Source of the DNA: CAZLWA01 sp964563165
GTDB lineage: Bacteria > CLD3 > SB21
DNA length: 32,581 nt
Assembly (NCBI GenBank): GCA_964563165.1
Contig: CAZLWA010000022.1
Span: 1 to 32,581, forward strand
Direction: 5' to 3'
Position 1 is the first letter of the stretch; each line of letters starts with the position of its first letter. The notes under the pieces are model-generated. The model made no database searches. It was given only the letters and a program-made list of their open reading frames with translations, and was not told the DNA's origin. Shown here piece after piece: positions 7,130 through 14,799 of this stretch. Made by a program: the position numbers and the translations under genes.

Positions 7130-8077
7130 TCAGCGAATGATCGTTCCGATGCGATTCCATTTCATCTGAAAGATATTGATCGTTTTAAATAATTTCAGGA
7201 TAATCGAAGTTTCCTGAGCCGCCCCTTTATTCGACAGATAGACCAACAAGCCTTCTCCGGATACATGGCTGCGCGGAACCGGTCCCCAGTAACGGCTGTC
7301 AAGACTGTTGTCGCGGTTATCGCCCATCATGAAGTAATAATCCTGGCCGACGGTGTAAGTTTCAGCCTTACTTCCGTCCACGCGATACCCGTCCGCCCCG
7401 GATTCAAATTGATGTCCGTCGCGCAGCGCAAGATACTGGATGAATGCCGCGTTGCTGTTTGAAATGGTCAATACATCGCCTTTCGCGGGAACGCGCAGCG
7501 GTCCGAAATTATCGCGCGAACCCATGCCCGGCGGAAACACGTCGTCTTTTTGTAAAATTTGGTCGCTGTAGTGAATACCCGGTTTATCGAATTGTTCGGA
7601 AAATTTCACGCCGTCCACGTACAGTTCTTTGTTTTTCACTTCCAGCGTCTGCCCCCCCACCGCGACGCATCGCTTGATGTAGTCCAATCCTTTTTGACTG
7701 GGATATAACTCCGGGTGAGGAAAGCGAAATACGACGACGTCGCTTTGCTGCGGTTCTTTAAAGGAAGGAAATTGAAAACGCGGAAGCTGTATTTCCGTAA
7801 ACGGTATGTTGTCCGGAGTTTGGGAGCCGTAAACAAATTTATTTACAAAAATAAAATCACCGGGCATCAGGGTTGTTTCCATGGAGCCTGTGGGGATCGC
7901 AAACGTCTGCAAAAAAAACGTCTGAACAAAATAAAAAACGCCGAGGGCCCATGCCAGCGATTTGACATTTTCAACGACTTTGTCTTTCAGCGGCTTATCG
8001 GCTTCCTGCTTTTTCTTGGCAGCGGCGGCACTGGAAAACTTAGGATTGTTCTTTAAATCTTTTTTCGGAACGCTCAT
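7130..8077 (-). CDS. lepB: Signal peptidase I (first of a tandem pair, with enlarged periplasmic domain)
   Basis: This 315-aa signal peptidase has a Lys-rich cytoplasmic head, one membrane helix (about 40-60), the nucleophile serine in IPTGSMETT, the lysine in DYIKRCVA and the closing MGDNRDNSLDSRYWG. It is longer than its partner because of an inserted stretch between VPAKGD and YYFMMGDN that contains the segment FIQYLALRDGHQF. The ATG at 8077 is preceded by AAAAAAGG. The upstream gene is coaD, 40 bases away on the same strand, so coaD and both peptidases may form one transcript. The two paralogues may prefer different exported substrates. Confidence 0.93.
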   Translation of the reverse strand: MSVPKKDLKNNPKFSSAAAAKKKQEADKPLKDKVVENVKSLAWALGVFYFVQTFFLQTFAIPTGSMETTLMPGDFIFVNKFVYGSQTPDNIPFTEIQLPRFQFPSFKEPQQSDVVVFRFPHPELYPSQKGLDYIKRCVAVGGQTLEVKNKELYVDGVKFSEQFDKPGIHYSDQILQKDDVFPPGMGSRDNFGPLRVPAKGDVLTISNSNAAFIQYLALRDGHQFESGADGYRVDGSKAETYTVGQDYYFMMGDNRDNSLDSRYWGPVPRSHVSGEGLLVYLSNKGAAQETSIILKLFKTINIFQMKWNRIGTIIR

Positions 8078-8117
8078 GAAATAACCTTTTTTGAAATAGT
8101 TATGTAATCCGTCAGGG

Positions 8118-8606
8118 CTAGTTGCCTATAGTTTTAAATTTCGCGACAACTTTCTTCGCGATCGGGGGCGGAACGAACGCGCTGATGTCCCCGCCGAACT
8201 GCGCCACTTCTTTGACGATCGTCGAATTCAGATACGCATATTTTTCACCGGGCATAAGAATGACCGTAACCAGCGTATTCAATAATTTTCGATTCACGTG
8301 CGCCATTTGCAATTCGTATTCAAAATCGGAAATTGCACGCAGGCCCCGGATAAGAACCGTGGCGTGGGATCGTTTCGCAAAATCCACGATGAGCCCGTCA
8401 AAACTCTCGCACGAAACATTCACAAAATCTTTAACCGCATCGCGCACCATGGTTATTCTTTCTTCAACCGAAAAAAGCGGAGACTTCTTCGGATTTTTCG
8501 CAACGGTTACAATGACGTTATCAAACAACACGGACGCACGTTCGATAATATCCAAATGTCCGTAGGTTAACGGATCGAATGTTCCGGGATAAACAGCTGT
8601 TTTCAT
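8118..8606 (-). CDS. coaD: Phosphopantetheine adenylyltransferase
   Basis: This 162-aa nucleotidyltransferase makes dephospho-CoA from 4'-phosphopantetheine and ATP, the fourth step of CoA synthesis. It shows the T/HxGH-type start PGTFDPLTYGHLDII, the substrate-binding RGLRAISDFEYE, and the C-terminal NSTIVKEVA (the ISSTxVR motif of the family). The length is exactly usual. It lies 52 bases downstream of rsmD, a pairing seen in many bacteria, which supports a shared transcript. Confidence 0.96.
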   Translation of the reverse strand: MKTAVYPGTFDPLTYGHLDIIERASVLFDNVIVTVAKNPKKSPLFSVEERITMVRDAVKDFVNVSCESFDGLIVDFAKRSHATVLIRGLRAISDFEYELQMAHVNRKLLNTLVTVILMPGEKYAYLNSTIVKEVAQFGGDISAFVPPPIAKKVVAKFKTIGN

Positions 8607-8658
8607 AAATTTACCGGTTCGCCTCTGTGGCCGGCCGCGTTCGCAAGCCGCAAGACAG

Positions 8659-9216
8659 TTATACGGCGTTTTGCAAAATAGTTACACAGGATGTACCCCA
8701 TTTTTTTTGTTTATATAGTTTCAGATCCGGCCATGAATTCAGGGGTTTTAAACTTTCGTCCGGAGAAGTTTCGAGAACCAGGACGCCGCGAGCGGCAAGA
8801 TACCCGTTCGCAGACACGTTATCAATAATAGAATTTCCCAGAGCAGCCCGGTAGGGCGGATCTGCAATGATCAGGTCAAAGGGTTTTTGCTCTGCACTTT
8901 CCAAATAACTCAAGGCATCTGCCTGTACGACATCCGCCGAATCGAATTTTGCTCTTTTTAAATTGCGCCGGATAATCTCAATTGCCTGCGCGTCATTTTC
9001 TACGAACACGGCCGCGTAAGCGCCGCGGCTCAGCGCCTCAATACCCAGACTGCCCGTTCCGGCGAATAGATCGCAGACCCTGCAAGCCGCCATATCGGTG
9101 ATATTTGCAAGGCAGTTGAAAATAAATTCCTTAACAATATCTTTCGTCGGCCGGATGAATTCGGCCTCAAAGGTACTGAGCGTCAGTCCTTTGCGTTGCC
9201 CGGCAATAATACGCAT
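8659..9216 (-). CDS. rsmD: 16S rRNA (guanine966-N2)-methyltransferase
   Basis: This 185-aa Rossmann methyltransferase of the RsmD family opens with MRIIAGQRKG and the conserved RPTKDIVKE. It has the SAM-binding CDLFAGTGSLGIEALSRGA and the catalytic DPPY in LIIADPPYRAA. It modifies G966 of 16S rRNA during 30S assembly. It is followed by coaD on the same strand, the usual order. No ribosome site is seen before the ATG, which sits just after the terminator of the pilus-like cluster upstream. Confidence 0.95.
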   Translation of the reverse strand: MRIIAGQRKGLTLSTFEAEFIRPTKDIVKEFIFNCLANITDMAACRVCDLFAGTGSLGIEALSRGAYAAVFVENDAQAIEIIRRNLKRAKFDSADVVQADALSYLESAEQKPFDLIIADPPYRAALGNSIIDNVSANGYLAARGVLVLETSPDESLKPLNSWPDLKLYKQKKWGTSCVTILQNAV

Positions 9217-9262
9217 AATTTAAAAAAACAAAAAGCCGCCGCCGGTGTGGCAGAGGCTTTGG
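9217..9262 (-). terminator. Rho-independent terminator after the PilN/PilO-like gene
   Basis: On the minus strand AAAGCC (from 9260-9255) pairs with GGCTTT (9237-9232), with extra G/C pairing inside, followed by TTTTTGTTTTTTT. It separates the pilus-like cluster from rsmD. Confidence 0.65.
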
Positions 9263-9276
9263 TTGTTTACCATTTC

Positions 9277-10248
9277 CTATTTCGCAGCAGCCGTGACCTT
9301 TGTGGGCACCAAGACATTGTAGTCGATCCGGACCACGTCGGATTTCGGTTTCTTCTTATCCGCTTTTTTCTTTTCATAATCAGGAACGTACTCGATGTTG
9401 TACTTCGTCAATTCGATATTCAATGATAATTGATTTATCTGATGGACAAATTTAAAAAACTTTTCCATTCTTCCTTCCAGGCGATAAGTGCCGGCATACG
9501 CCGTCATCACAGGGCCGTTCGAAGTGGTCATCTTGCCTTCTTCGGTTATTTTCAAACTGTCACCCTTGGCCAGCAGCAGCATTTTCTTTTTTGCTTTGTC
9601 CAATTCAAGGTAATTTGTTTTCACCGAATCGGCGTCACTGGAGAGGACGCGCAGCGAACCTTGCAGCGTACGGTTGAAACCGAAGCCAGGCATTTCCCTG
9701 CTGGGCTTGATCTCCTGAGGCCTGAATTCTTCAATCGGCTTGTAGTCAAAGAAGATTCTGGTAAATTCGATAATATCATTTTTCGTTTTTCCGAATAGTA
9801 CGATAATAAACGTGTTGTCATTATCTAAGGTCACATTGGCAACCTGAATCTTGGCATTCACAGACTTGAGCGAGTCGATACGAAGCATAAATTTGTAATC
9901 ACGATTCTGAATGCGTGAAGTATTTGCCATATACTGCTGACGAATTTTCTCAAGACGCGCCTCTTCCAGGGCTTCTGCCGACGGACCCGCGTCCTCTCTC
10001 GGCGGCAATATATTAAGCGGCCCGGTGAACTTTTCTACAAAGTCAACGGCTTCATAGCGCTGCATATACAACGCAACACCGCCGCTGATAAGGGCCAGCA
10101 GTAAGACGACCGTATACACGAACCTCCGCGTGCTTTTCTTGGCCTCGGACTGTATGGTCGATGAACCCGTAGTGGCTTTTTCTTCGCCCGTTCGTTCGCG
10201 GGGAGTAGGCATGGTCAGATCGTTGTGGAGCAGATTAATTTTGATCAT
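9277..10248 (-). CDS. Type IV pilus alignment protein, PilN/PilO-like fusion
   Basis: This 323-aa protein begins MIKINLLHND, the conserved cytoplasmic tag by which PilN docks on PilM. A disordered Ser/Thr-rich linker follows, then one membrane helix (about 43-62), then a long periplasmic part. The region from about 220 to 320 (AYAGTYRLEGRMEKFFKFV and the following IELTKYNIEYV) has the pattern of the PilO ferredoxin-like fold. It seems to combine PilN and PilO functions, linking the cytoplasmic PilM ring to the envelope part of a pilus machine. It is the last of four genes on this strand and is followed by a terminator. Assignment rests on motifs and context. Confidence 0.65.
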   Translation of the reverse strand: MIKINLLHNDLTMPTPRERTGEEKATTGSSTIQSEAKKSTRRFVYTVVLLLALISGGVALYMQRYEAVDFVEKFTGPLNILPPREDAGPSAEALEEARLEKIRQQYMANTSRIQNRDYKFMLRIDSLKSVNAKIQVANVTLDNDNTFIIVLFGKTKNDIIEFTRIFFDYKPIEEFRPQEIKPSREMPGFGFNRTLQGSLRVLSSDADSVKTNYLELDKAKKKMLLLAKGDSLKITEEGKMTTSNGPVMTAYAGTYRLEGRMEKFFKFVHQINQLSLNIELTKYNIEYVPDYEKKKADKKKPKSDVVRIDYNVLVPTKVTAAAK

Positions 10249-10257
10249 ATGAATATT

Positions 10258-11289
10258 CTATTCTACTAAAAGTTTCACGGCCGCGCCGATGCATTCGGCA
10301 AACATAGAGTAATCCGGCCGTTGTTTATTCGCACTCTCGTCCTTTGGCCTTAACATTTCCGGAAGTTGGATCTTTTGAAACGGATTGATGCACACCGGAT
10401 TAAATCCGGCTTCGAGGTACGGTAAAACGGAGACCGCTAATTCATTGGTCAGGATCACGCGTCCCAGAGGCGTTGTATCCGCGTGGGTCTGGCCGTAAAG
10501 TTCGAGCATGTGCTGCAAATGCTGGTTCACTAAATCGCCGAGTTTCGCAGGAGGGTTCTTTGGGGAAGCGGTAAATTGATACACGTACTCCACGTCAAAA
10601 TCCCTGCACAGCAGGACGGTCACGATGCCGCGTTTGACTTCGGTCAGCGCGGTCAATCGATTGACCAATGGCTGGTAGTTCATTTCGTACGCCGCATGCG
10701 CACATAAAATATCCACATCGACGCAGGCCACATTGATCTTGCATTTTTCCAGGACCTTGCTCAACGTTTCGACAAATCTCCGGCGCACGCCGACGATCAG
10801 AACCGGTTCTAATTTCGTCGAGGCGGAGGGCTTCAACAGGCTCGTATTGACAATGTATTGATCCAATTCTTCCGGCACTTGCTGGCTGAATTCCCATTTC
10901 GCATGACTTTCGAATTCATCGTGGGTCGAATCGGGATCCGTCATCATTTTGTGGATCGTCACGAGATGCGAGTTCAGGCTCAGATTCAGACGTTTGGCCT
11001 GAATGTTATTGTCTTCCAGACAACCGTTCAAATACGAGTATAAGTCCTGGATATTTTTTTCAACGCCTTCAATGCCGGTGCCGAATTTCATGTTCGTCTG
11101 GATCGAGCCGAATTTGGTCGCCCCGAAATGATCGTCATATTTTACGATTTCCGCGAAATGAATATTCTGTCCGCTGAAGCTTACTCCCATCGCCGTCGAA
11201 TGATACAAGGCCGACCGTTCGGAAAATTCACGGTCAATGGCTTCGTGATCGATGTCGCTGCGGTCGCTTTGTACGCTTAACGTTGTCAT
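10258..11289 (-). CDS. PilM-like actin-fold protein
   Basis: This 343-aa protein has the layout of PilM/GspL actin-like proteins: an N-terminal strand MGVSFSGQNIHFAEI (34-48), the 1B-type CVDVDILCAHAAYEMN in the middle, GRVILTNELAVSVLPYL near the second phosphate loop, NPFQKIQLP, and the closing FAECIGAAVKLL. PilM binds the PilN tail and ATP. Here the phosphate-binding loops look worn: GVSFS stands where GIDIG is expected, and LTNE where LSGG is expected. ATP binding may therefore be lost, as in GspL. It is followed nine bases later by the PilN/PilO-like gene, supporting a PilM-PilN pair. Confidence 0.68.
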   Translation of the reverse strand: MTTLSVQSDRSDIDHEAIDREFSERSALYHSTAMGVSFSGQNIHFAEIVKYDDHFGATKFGSIQTNMKFGTGIEGVEKNIQDLYSYLNGCLEDNNIQAKRLNLSLNSHLVTIHKMMTDPDSTHDEFESHAKWEFSQQVPEELDQYIVNTSLLKPSASTKLEPVLIVGVRRRFVETLSKVLEKCKINVACVDVDILCAHAAYEMNYQPLVNRLTALTEVKRGIVTVLLCRDFDVEYVYQFTASPKNPPAKLGDLVNQHLQHMLELYGQTHADTTPLGRVILTNELAVSVLPYLEAGFNPVCINPFQKIQLPEMLRPKDESANKQRPDYSMFAECIGAAVKLLVE

Positions 11290-11313
11290 GTCTCACCGTT
11301 CGGGTTTAGTAAA

Positions 11314-11841
11314 CTATAAAGCCGCTTCCGCTTTGTCGTCCCACGTAATGCCGCCGTCTATCACGCCGCCGATGGTCTTTAGATCTTCGCCCTGCGCAGA
11401 CGGCTTGATGTTGAAGGTCGGACGGCCGTTCTTCGTTGCAATTTCCAGTATGATTCTTTCACCGGTCATGGGACTGACGATCAGCGAATCGCCGTACGTC
11501 CTTTTGAATTCATCAAATGACATGCTTTGAAAAAGCGAGCGGTCGACACGCTGGTAAGCCGTCCATACCGGCCGAAATACAGAATCCGGTACGCCCGGCA
11601 TCAACTTTTTCAATTCACTAAAATCGCTCGTGTAGGCGGCTTTCGCAAAAAAATAACGGTTTTCCAATTCCAAGAGCGTTTTGATTTTCATGCGCGTCAA
11701 ATGCAAATTCATTACCCGTAATTCCCGTTCCTTCATCGGCGCGATCAGGATCCAGGCCAAAAGTCCCGCTGCGGCGGCAATTCCGATCTTGAGAGAAATA
11801 TGTCCTTTGGCGCTCGGTTTTTCAGAAGGCATAACATTCAC
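11314..11841 (-). CDS. Single-pass membrane protein with pilin-like segment
   Basis: This 175-aa protein has a short cytoplasmic head, one membrane helix (about 18-35), and a helix leading into LELENRYFFAKAAYTSDFSEL. That pattern (aromatic pair, Ala/Gly, Tyr-Thr, then Leu) is common at the helix-to-head junction of type IV pilins and pseudopilins. There is no prepilin peptidase site (Gly-Phe-Thr-Leu-Glu type), so it is not an ordinary pilin. The GTG start overlaps the ComEA stop by four bases, and an ATG nine bases later is an alternative. It sits between comEA and pilM-like genes. The role is inferred from the cluster only. Confidence 0.6.
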   Translation of the reverse strand: MNVMPSEKPSAKGHISLKIGIAAAAGLLAWILIAPMKERELRVMNLHLTRMKIKTLLELENRYFFAKAAYTSDFSELKKLMPGVPDSVFRPVWTAYQRVDRSLFQSMSFDEFKRTYGDSLIVSPMTGERIILEIATKNGRPTFNIKPSAQGEDLKTIGGVIDGGITWDDKAEAAL

Positions 11842-12416
11842 CGAATGTCTATAAACGGTTTTATTTTTGCAAACATTTTTTTGCCGATACCTTTGACCTT
11901 TTGAATATCTTCAATGGAATTAAAAGGTCCGTTTTTGTCACGATAATCAACAATGCGCTCGGCCAATTTCGGCCCAATGCCCGGCAACGCGCTTAATTTT
12001 CCGATATTTGCTTCATTGATGTTAACCGGCTTGACCGGCGTATCTCCGAAGCGGGTTAACAAGGAATCCACGGATTCCCGAATCGGATGATGTGCCAGCA
12101 ATCTCTGGACCGAATCCGCCCGGCTTTTCCACTGCACCGCGCTCACCGAATCGCCCGCCCAGCGCACGATCATAGACTCTTTTTGAGAACGGTCGAGCGA
12201 ATCATGTTGAATGCGCCCGGACAAATATTTAAAGGTCTCTATCCTTTCCGTCAGCGCCGGATCCGCAGTTTCCGCTTCAACATAAGGTTTGATCAGCGTG
12301 ATCCCCGACCCGATCATCGAAAGTACTCCGACGGAAAGAACAAAATACGCTTCTTGCCGCGTAAGCCCAAAAATTGAAAGCCACCGATAGACGGTATTTA
12401 GGATACTCTTCAACAC
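11838..12416 (-). CDS. ComEA-like helix-hairpin-helix DNA-binding membrane protein
   Basis: This 192-aa protein has an N-terminal membrane helix (about 24-43), an extended charged stalk, and a C-terminal pair of helix-hairpin-helix motifs: LPGIGPKLAERI (144-155) and VKGIGKKMFAKI (174-185), introduced by VNINEAN. This is the ComEA DNA receptor layout, which captures double-stranded DNA during natural transformation. The stalk is longer than in Gram-negative periplasmic ComEA, and more like the membrane-anchored Gram-positive form. The GTG start follows GAGGG, and a TTG one codon later is also possible. It heads a four-gene run with pilin-like, PilM-like and PilN/O-like genes. Confidence 0.85.
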   Translation of the reverse strand: MLKSILNTVYRWLSIFGLTRQEAYFVLSVGVLSMIGSGITLIKPYVEAETADPALTERIETFKYLSGRIQHDSLDRSQKESMIVRWAGDSVSAVQWKSRADSVQRLLAHHPIRESVDSLLTRFGDTPVKPVNINEANIGKLSALPGIGPKLAERIVDYRDKNGPFNSIEDIQKVKGIGKKMFAKIKPFIDIR

Positions 12417-12444
12417 GTTCCCTCAAACGCTGACGAATGTTATA

Positions 12445-13581
12445 TTAGTTTGAAAATGCCTCTTTAACTTTCTTAAAGAACCCTTTGCCGGCCCCGTGCG
12501 ACGGCAACAGGTTTTCACATTCCGTTAATTCGCGAATCAATTTCTTTTCCCGTTCATTCAGATGCGTAGGTGTATAAATTGTAATGCGGACAAGTTGATC
12601 GCCGGCTCCCGCGCCGGTAAGATGCGGAATACCCTTACCGCGCATGCGCAGGATTTTTCCGGATTGAATCCCTTCCGGAATCGTCAATTTCGACCGTCCA
12701 GTCAATGTCGGAATTTCCACTTCGTCGCCCAGCACGGCCTGCGGAAAACTGACCGCGAGATCCAACAGCACATCGTCGCCGTGCCGTTCGAAAACCTCAT
12801 CCTCTTTTTCTTCGATGATCACGATCGCATCTCCCGGATCACCGCCCTGGGACGAGGCATGGCCTTGCCCCCGGAGAGGAATATAATTTCCGGTCGTAAC
12901 GCCCGGCGGAACTTTCACGTTGATCGCGGTTTCGCCCATCACTACGCTTTCGCCGTGGCAAGTGACACACGGTTTTTCAATGATGGTGCCCACGCCTTCG
13001 CAATTGCGGCAGGCGGAAATATTTATGAATTGACCGAACACCGATCGTGAAACTTGTTTAACTTGTCCCGCGCCGCCGCACACGGAGCAGGTTACTCTGC
13101 GGCTGCCCGGCGCAGCGCCGCTTCCGCCGCACGCATCGCAGGGTTTTTGCTTTCTTAATTTTATTTTTTTCGTAACGCCTTCGGCGATTTCCTGAAGACT
13201 CAGTTTTAATTTTACTTCCATATCCGCGCCGCGCGCCGGCCTTCCCGTGCGGGTACGTTCTCCGAACGCATCGCCAAAGCCCCCGAAGCCTTGAAAAATA
13301 TCACTGAAATGCGAAAAAATATCGTTGATATCGCTGAATCCCTGGTTGCCCATGCCGCGCAAGCCTTCATGGCCAAAGCGGTCGTAATTCGCCCTCTTGG
13401 ACTCGTCACTCAGCACAGAATACGCTTCGGCAATCTCTTTGAACTTTTCTTCCGCCGATTTGTCGCCGGGGTTCTTGTCGGGATGATATTGCATCGCCAG
13501 CTTGCGATAGGTTTTCTTAATTTCATCCAGAACAGCGTTTCTGTTTACGCCAAGAATTTCGTAATAGTCGCGTTTCGTCAT
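12445..13581 (-). CDS. dnaJ: Chaperone DnaJ (Hsp40)
   Basis: This 378-aa type I DnaJ has an N-terminal J domain with YHPDKNPGD, a Gly/Phe-rich linker, and four CxxCxGxG-type zinc repeats (CDACGGSG, CSVCGGAG, CRNCEGVG and CVTCHGES, the last with Glu for Gly). The C-terminal substrate domains end in a Phe/Lys tail. It delivers unfolded proteins to DnaK and stimulates its ATPase. grpE and dnaK are not adjacent, so this copy stands apart from a heat-shock operon. No CIRCE-like inverted repeat was noticed upstream, only a different repeat at 13681-13795. Confidence 0.97.
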   Translation of the reverse strand: MTKRDYYEILGVNRNAVLDEIKKTYRKLAMQYHPDKNPGDKSAEEKFKEIAEAYSVLSDESKRANYDRFGHEGLRGMGNQGFSDINDIFSHFSDIFQGFGGFGDAFGERTRTGRPARGADMEVKLKLSLQEIAEGVTKKIKLRKQKPCDACGGSGAAPGSRRVTCSVCGGAGQVKQVSRSVFGQFINISACRNCEGVGTIIEKPCVTCHGESVVMGETAINVKVPPGVTTGNYIPLRGQGHASSQGGDPGDAIVIIEEKEDEVFERHGDDVLLDLAVSFPQAVLGDEVEIPTLTGRSKLTIPEGIQSGKILRMRGKGIPHLTGAGAGDQLVRITIYTPTHLNEREKKLIRELTECENLLPSHGAGKGFFKKVKEAFSN

Positions 13582-13680
13582 ATCCGGCCGGTCATCACCA
13601 AAAATTTTTTAGTATCGAAAAATATATGAATTGAGAGCCTATTAAGCAATAAGTAAATAAACATACCGTTTGCCGCTGAG

Positions 13681-13795
13681 CCACAGAGGACACAGAGATT
13701 CATGCTTCCCGGTTCGTCTTCTTTGAGGACCCAAAGCGAAGGAGAAAATCCTTGAGTATTGGATGAATTCCCGGAGTTCTCGGTGAACTCTGTGG
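13681..13795. repeat. Inverted repeat of the CCACAGAGGCACAGAG family
   Basis: The left arm CCACAGAGGACACAGAG (13681-13697) and the reverse complement of 13779-13795 (CCACAGAGTTCACCGAG) match at 14 of 17 positions. It fills most of the gap between dnaJ and the HD gene, and the same arm type recurs at 26095-26413 and 27615-27730. Confidence 0.65.
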
Positions 13796-13803
13796 CAAAA
13801 AGA

Positions 13804-14364
13804 TCACAACCCTAATGCGTCGGCATTTTCCTGCATCGCGCGGATCACGAACGCGATATGTTCATCCAGGTCGATGGCCAATTCCTGTGCGCCCTGAATA
13901 ATATCTTCGCGTTTGACCTTTGCCGCAAAGCCCTTGTCTTTCATTTTTTTCCGCACCGACCTCACTTCCACTTCTTTGACGCTTTTGGAGGGACGCACAT
14001 ACGAAACCGCCGTGATAAATCCGCAGAGTTCATCACAGGCGAATAACGATTTTTCCAGCAACGTTTCGCGTTTCACGCCGGTGTAATCCGCGTGTGACAT
14101 GATCGCTTTTCGGATCTCGTCGGAATATCCTTTTTCTTTCAAGATCCGGTTGCCGATATACGGATGGCCGTCGGGTTCTACCGGATCGGGGTGTTTTTCA
14201 TAATCGAAATCGTGCAGCAGCGCGGTGATCGCCCACGGTTCCTCATCCTGGCCGAACTTTTTTGCATAAGCTCTGACCGCGCATTCCACAGCCAGCGCGT
14301 GTTTACGAAGGCTCTCGCCGTGGGTGTATTCGCACAGCAATTCCCAGGCATCGTTTCGTGTCAT
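13804..14364 (-). CDS. HD-domain hydrolase
   Basis: This 186-aa HD-superfamily protein has the metal-binding residues in order: His22 (LRKHALAVE), His51-Asp52 in LLHDFDYEKHP, then HPYIGNRIL and the MSHADYTG histidine. The family hydrolyses phosphates, often nucleotides, but the substrate is not predictable here. It has no extra domain or membrane part. The ATG at 14364 is preceded by AAGGA. It faces away from the DUF2784 gene, and their shared 61-base gap should contain both promoters. Confidence 0.85.
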   Translation of the reverse strand: MTRNDAWELLCEYTHGESLRKHALAVECAVRAYAKKFGQDEEPWAITALLHDFDYEKHPDPVEPDGHPYIGNRILKEKGYSDEIRKAIMSHADYTGVKRETLLEKSLFACDELCGFITAVSYVRPSKSVKEVEVRSVRKKMKDKGFAAKVKREDIIQGAQELAIDLDEHIAFVIRAMQENADALGL

Positions 14365-14425
14365 GGTTGATTTTCCTTATTATTAAAGTTAAATTTAAGG
14401 TATCAGTAAATTTAATGGGTTTACC

Positions 14426-14794
14426 ATGCTAGCCGATCTGATCCTTCTCATCCATTTTATCTATGTCGGTTTTGTGATTGCCGGATTCCTGTTCGTCTGG
14501 GTCGGCGCTTATTTTCAATGGGCATGGATCCGGAATTTTCGGTTTCGCGTTCTTCATCTGGCGGCAACCGCCCTGGTAGCTTTGGAATCGGTTTTTGGAA
14601 TTCTCTGCCCGCTGACGGTTTGGGAGAATCTCTTAAGAACTTCCTCCGGCGGCTATCAAACCGGTTTTATGCAGCACTGGATCCATAAGATCTTGTTCTA
14701 CGACGCACCGGAATACGTATTTACCGCCGGGTATGTAGTATTCACATGCTTGGTCGCTGCTTCCTGGTATTTTATCAGGCCGCGGCGCGGCTGA
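14426..14794 (+). CDS. DUF2784 family membrane protein
   Basis: This 122-aa integral membrane protein has about four helices: residues 5-27, 38-57, about 84-94 (weak) and 97-116. The conserved segment ILCPLTVWENLLR (Cys-Pro-Leu-Thr then Trp-Glu) is the DUF2784 signature. The function of this family is unknown. It reads opposite to the HD gene and ends five bases before the convergent Sua5 gene. Confidence 0.85.
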   Translation: MLADLILLIHFIYVGFVIAGFLFVWVGAYFQWAWIRNFRFRVLHLAATALVALESVFGILCPLTVWENLLRTSSGGYQTGFMQHWIHKILFYDAPEYVFTAGYVVFTCLVAASWYFIRPRRG

Positions 14795-14799
14795 AAGGA

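Noticed and set aside
8617..8632. GCCTCTGTGG stretch between coaD and rsmD resembling a CCACAGAGG repeat arm
   Set aside because: Only ten bases match and no partner arm is near, so chance similarity cannot be excluded.
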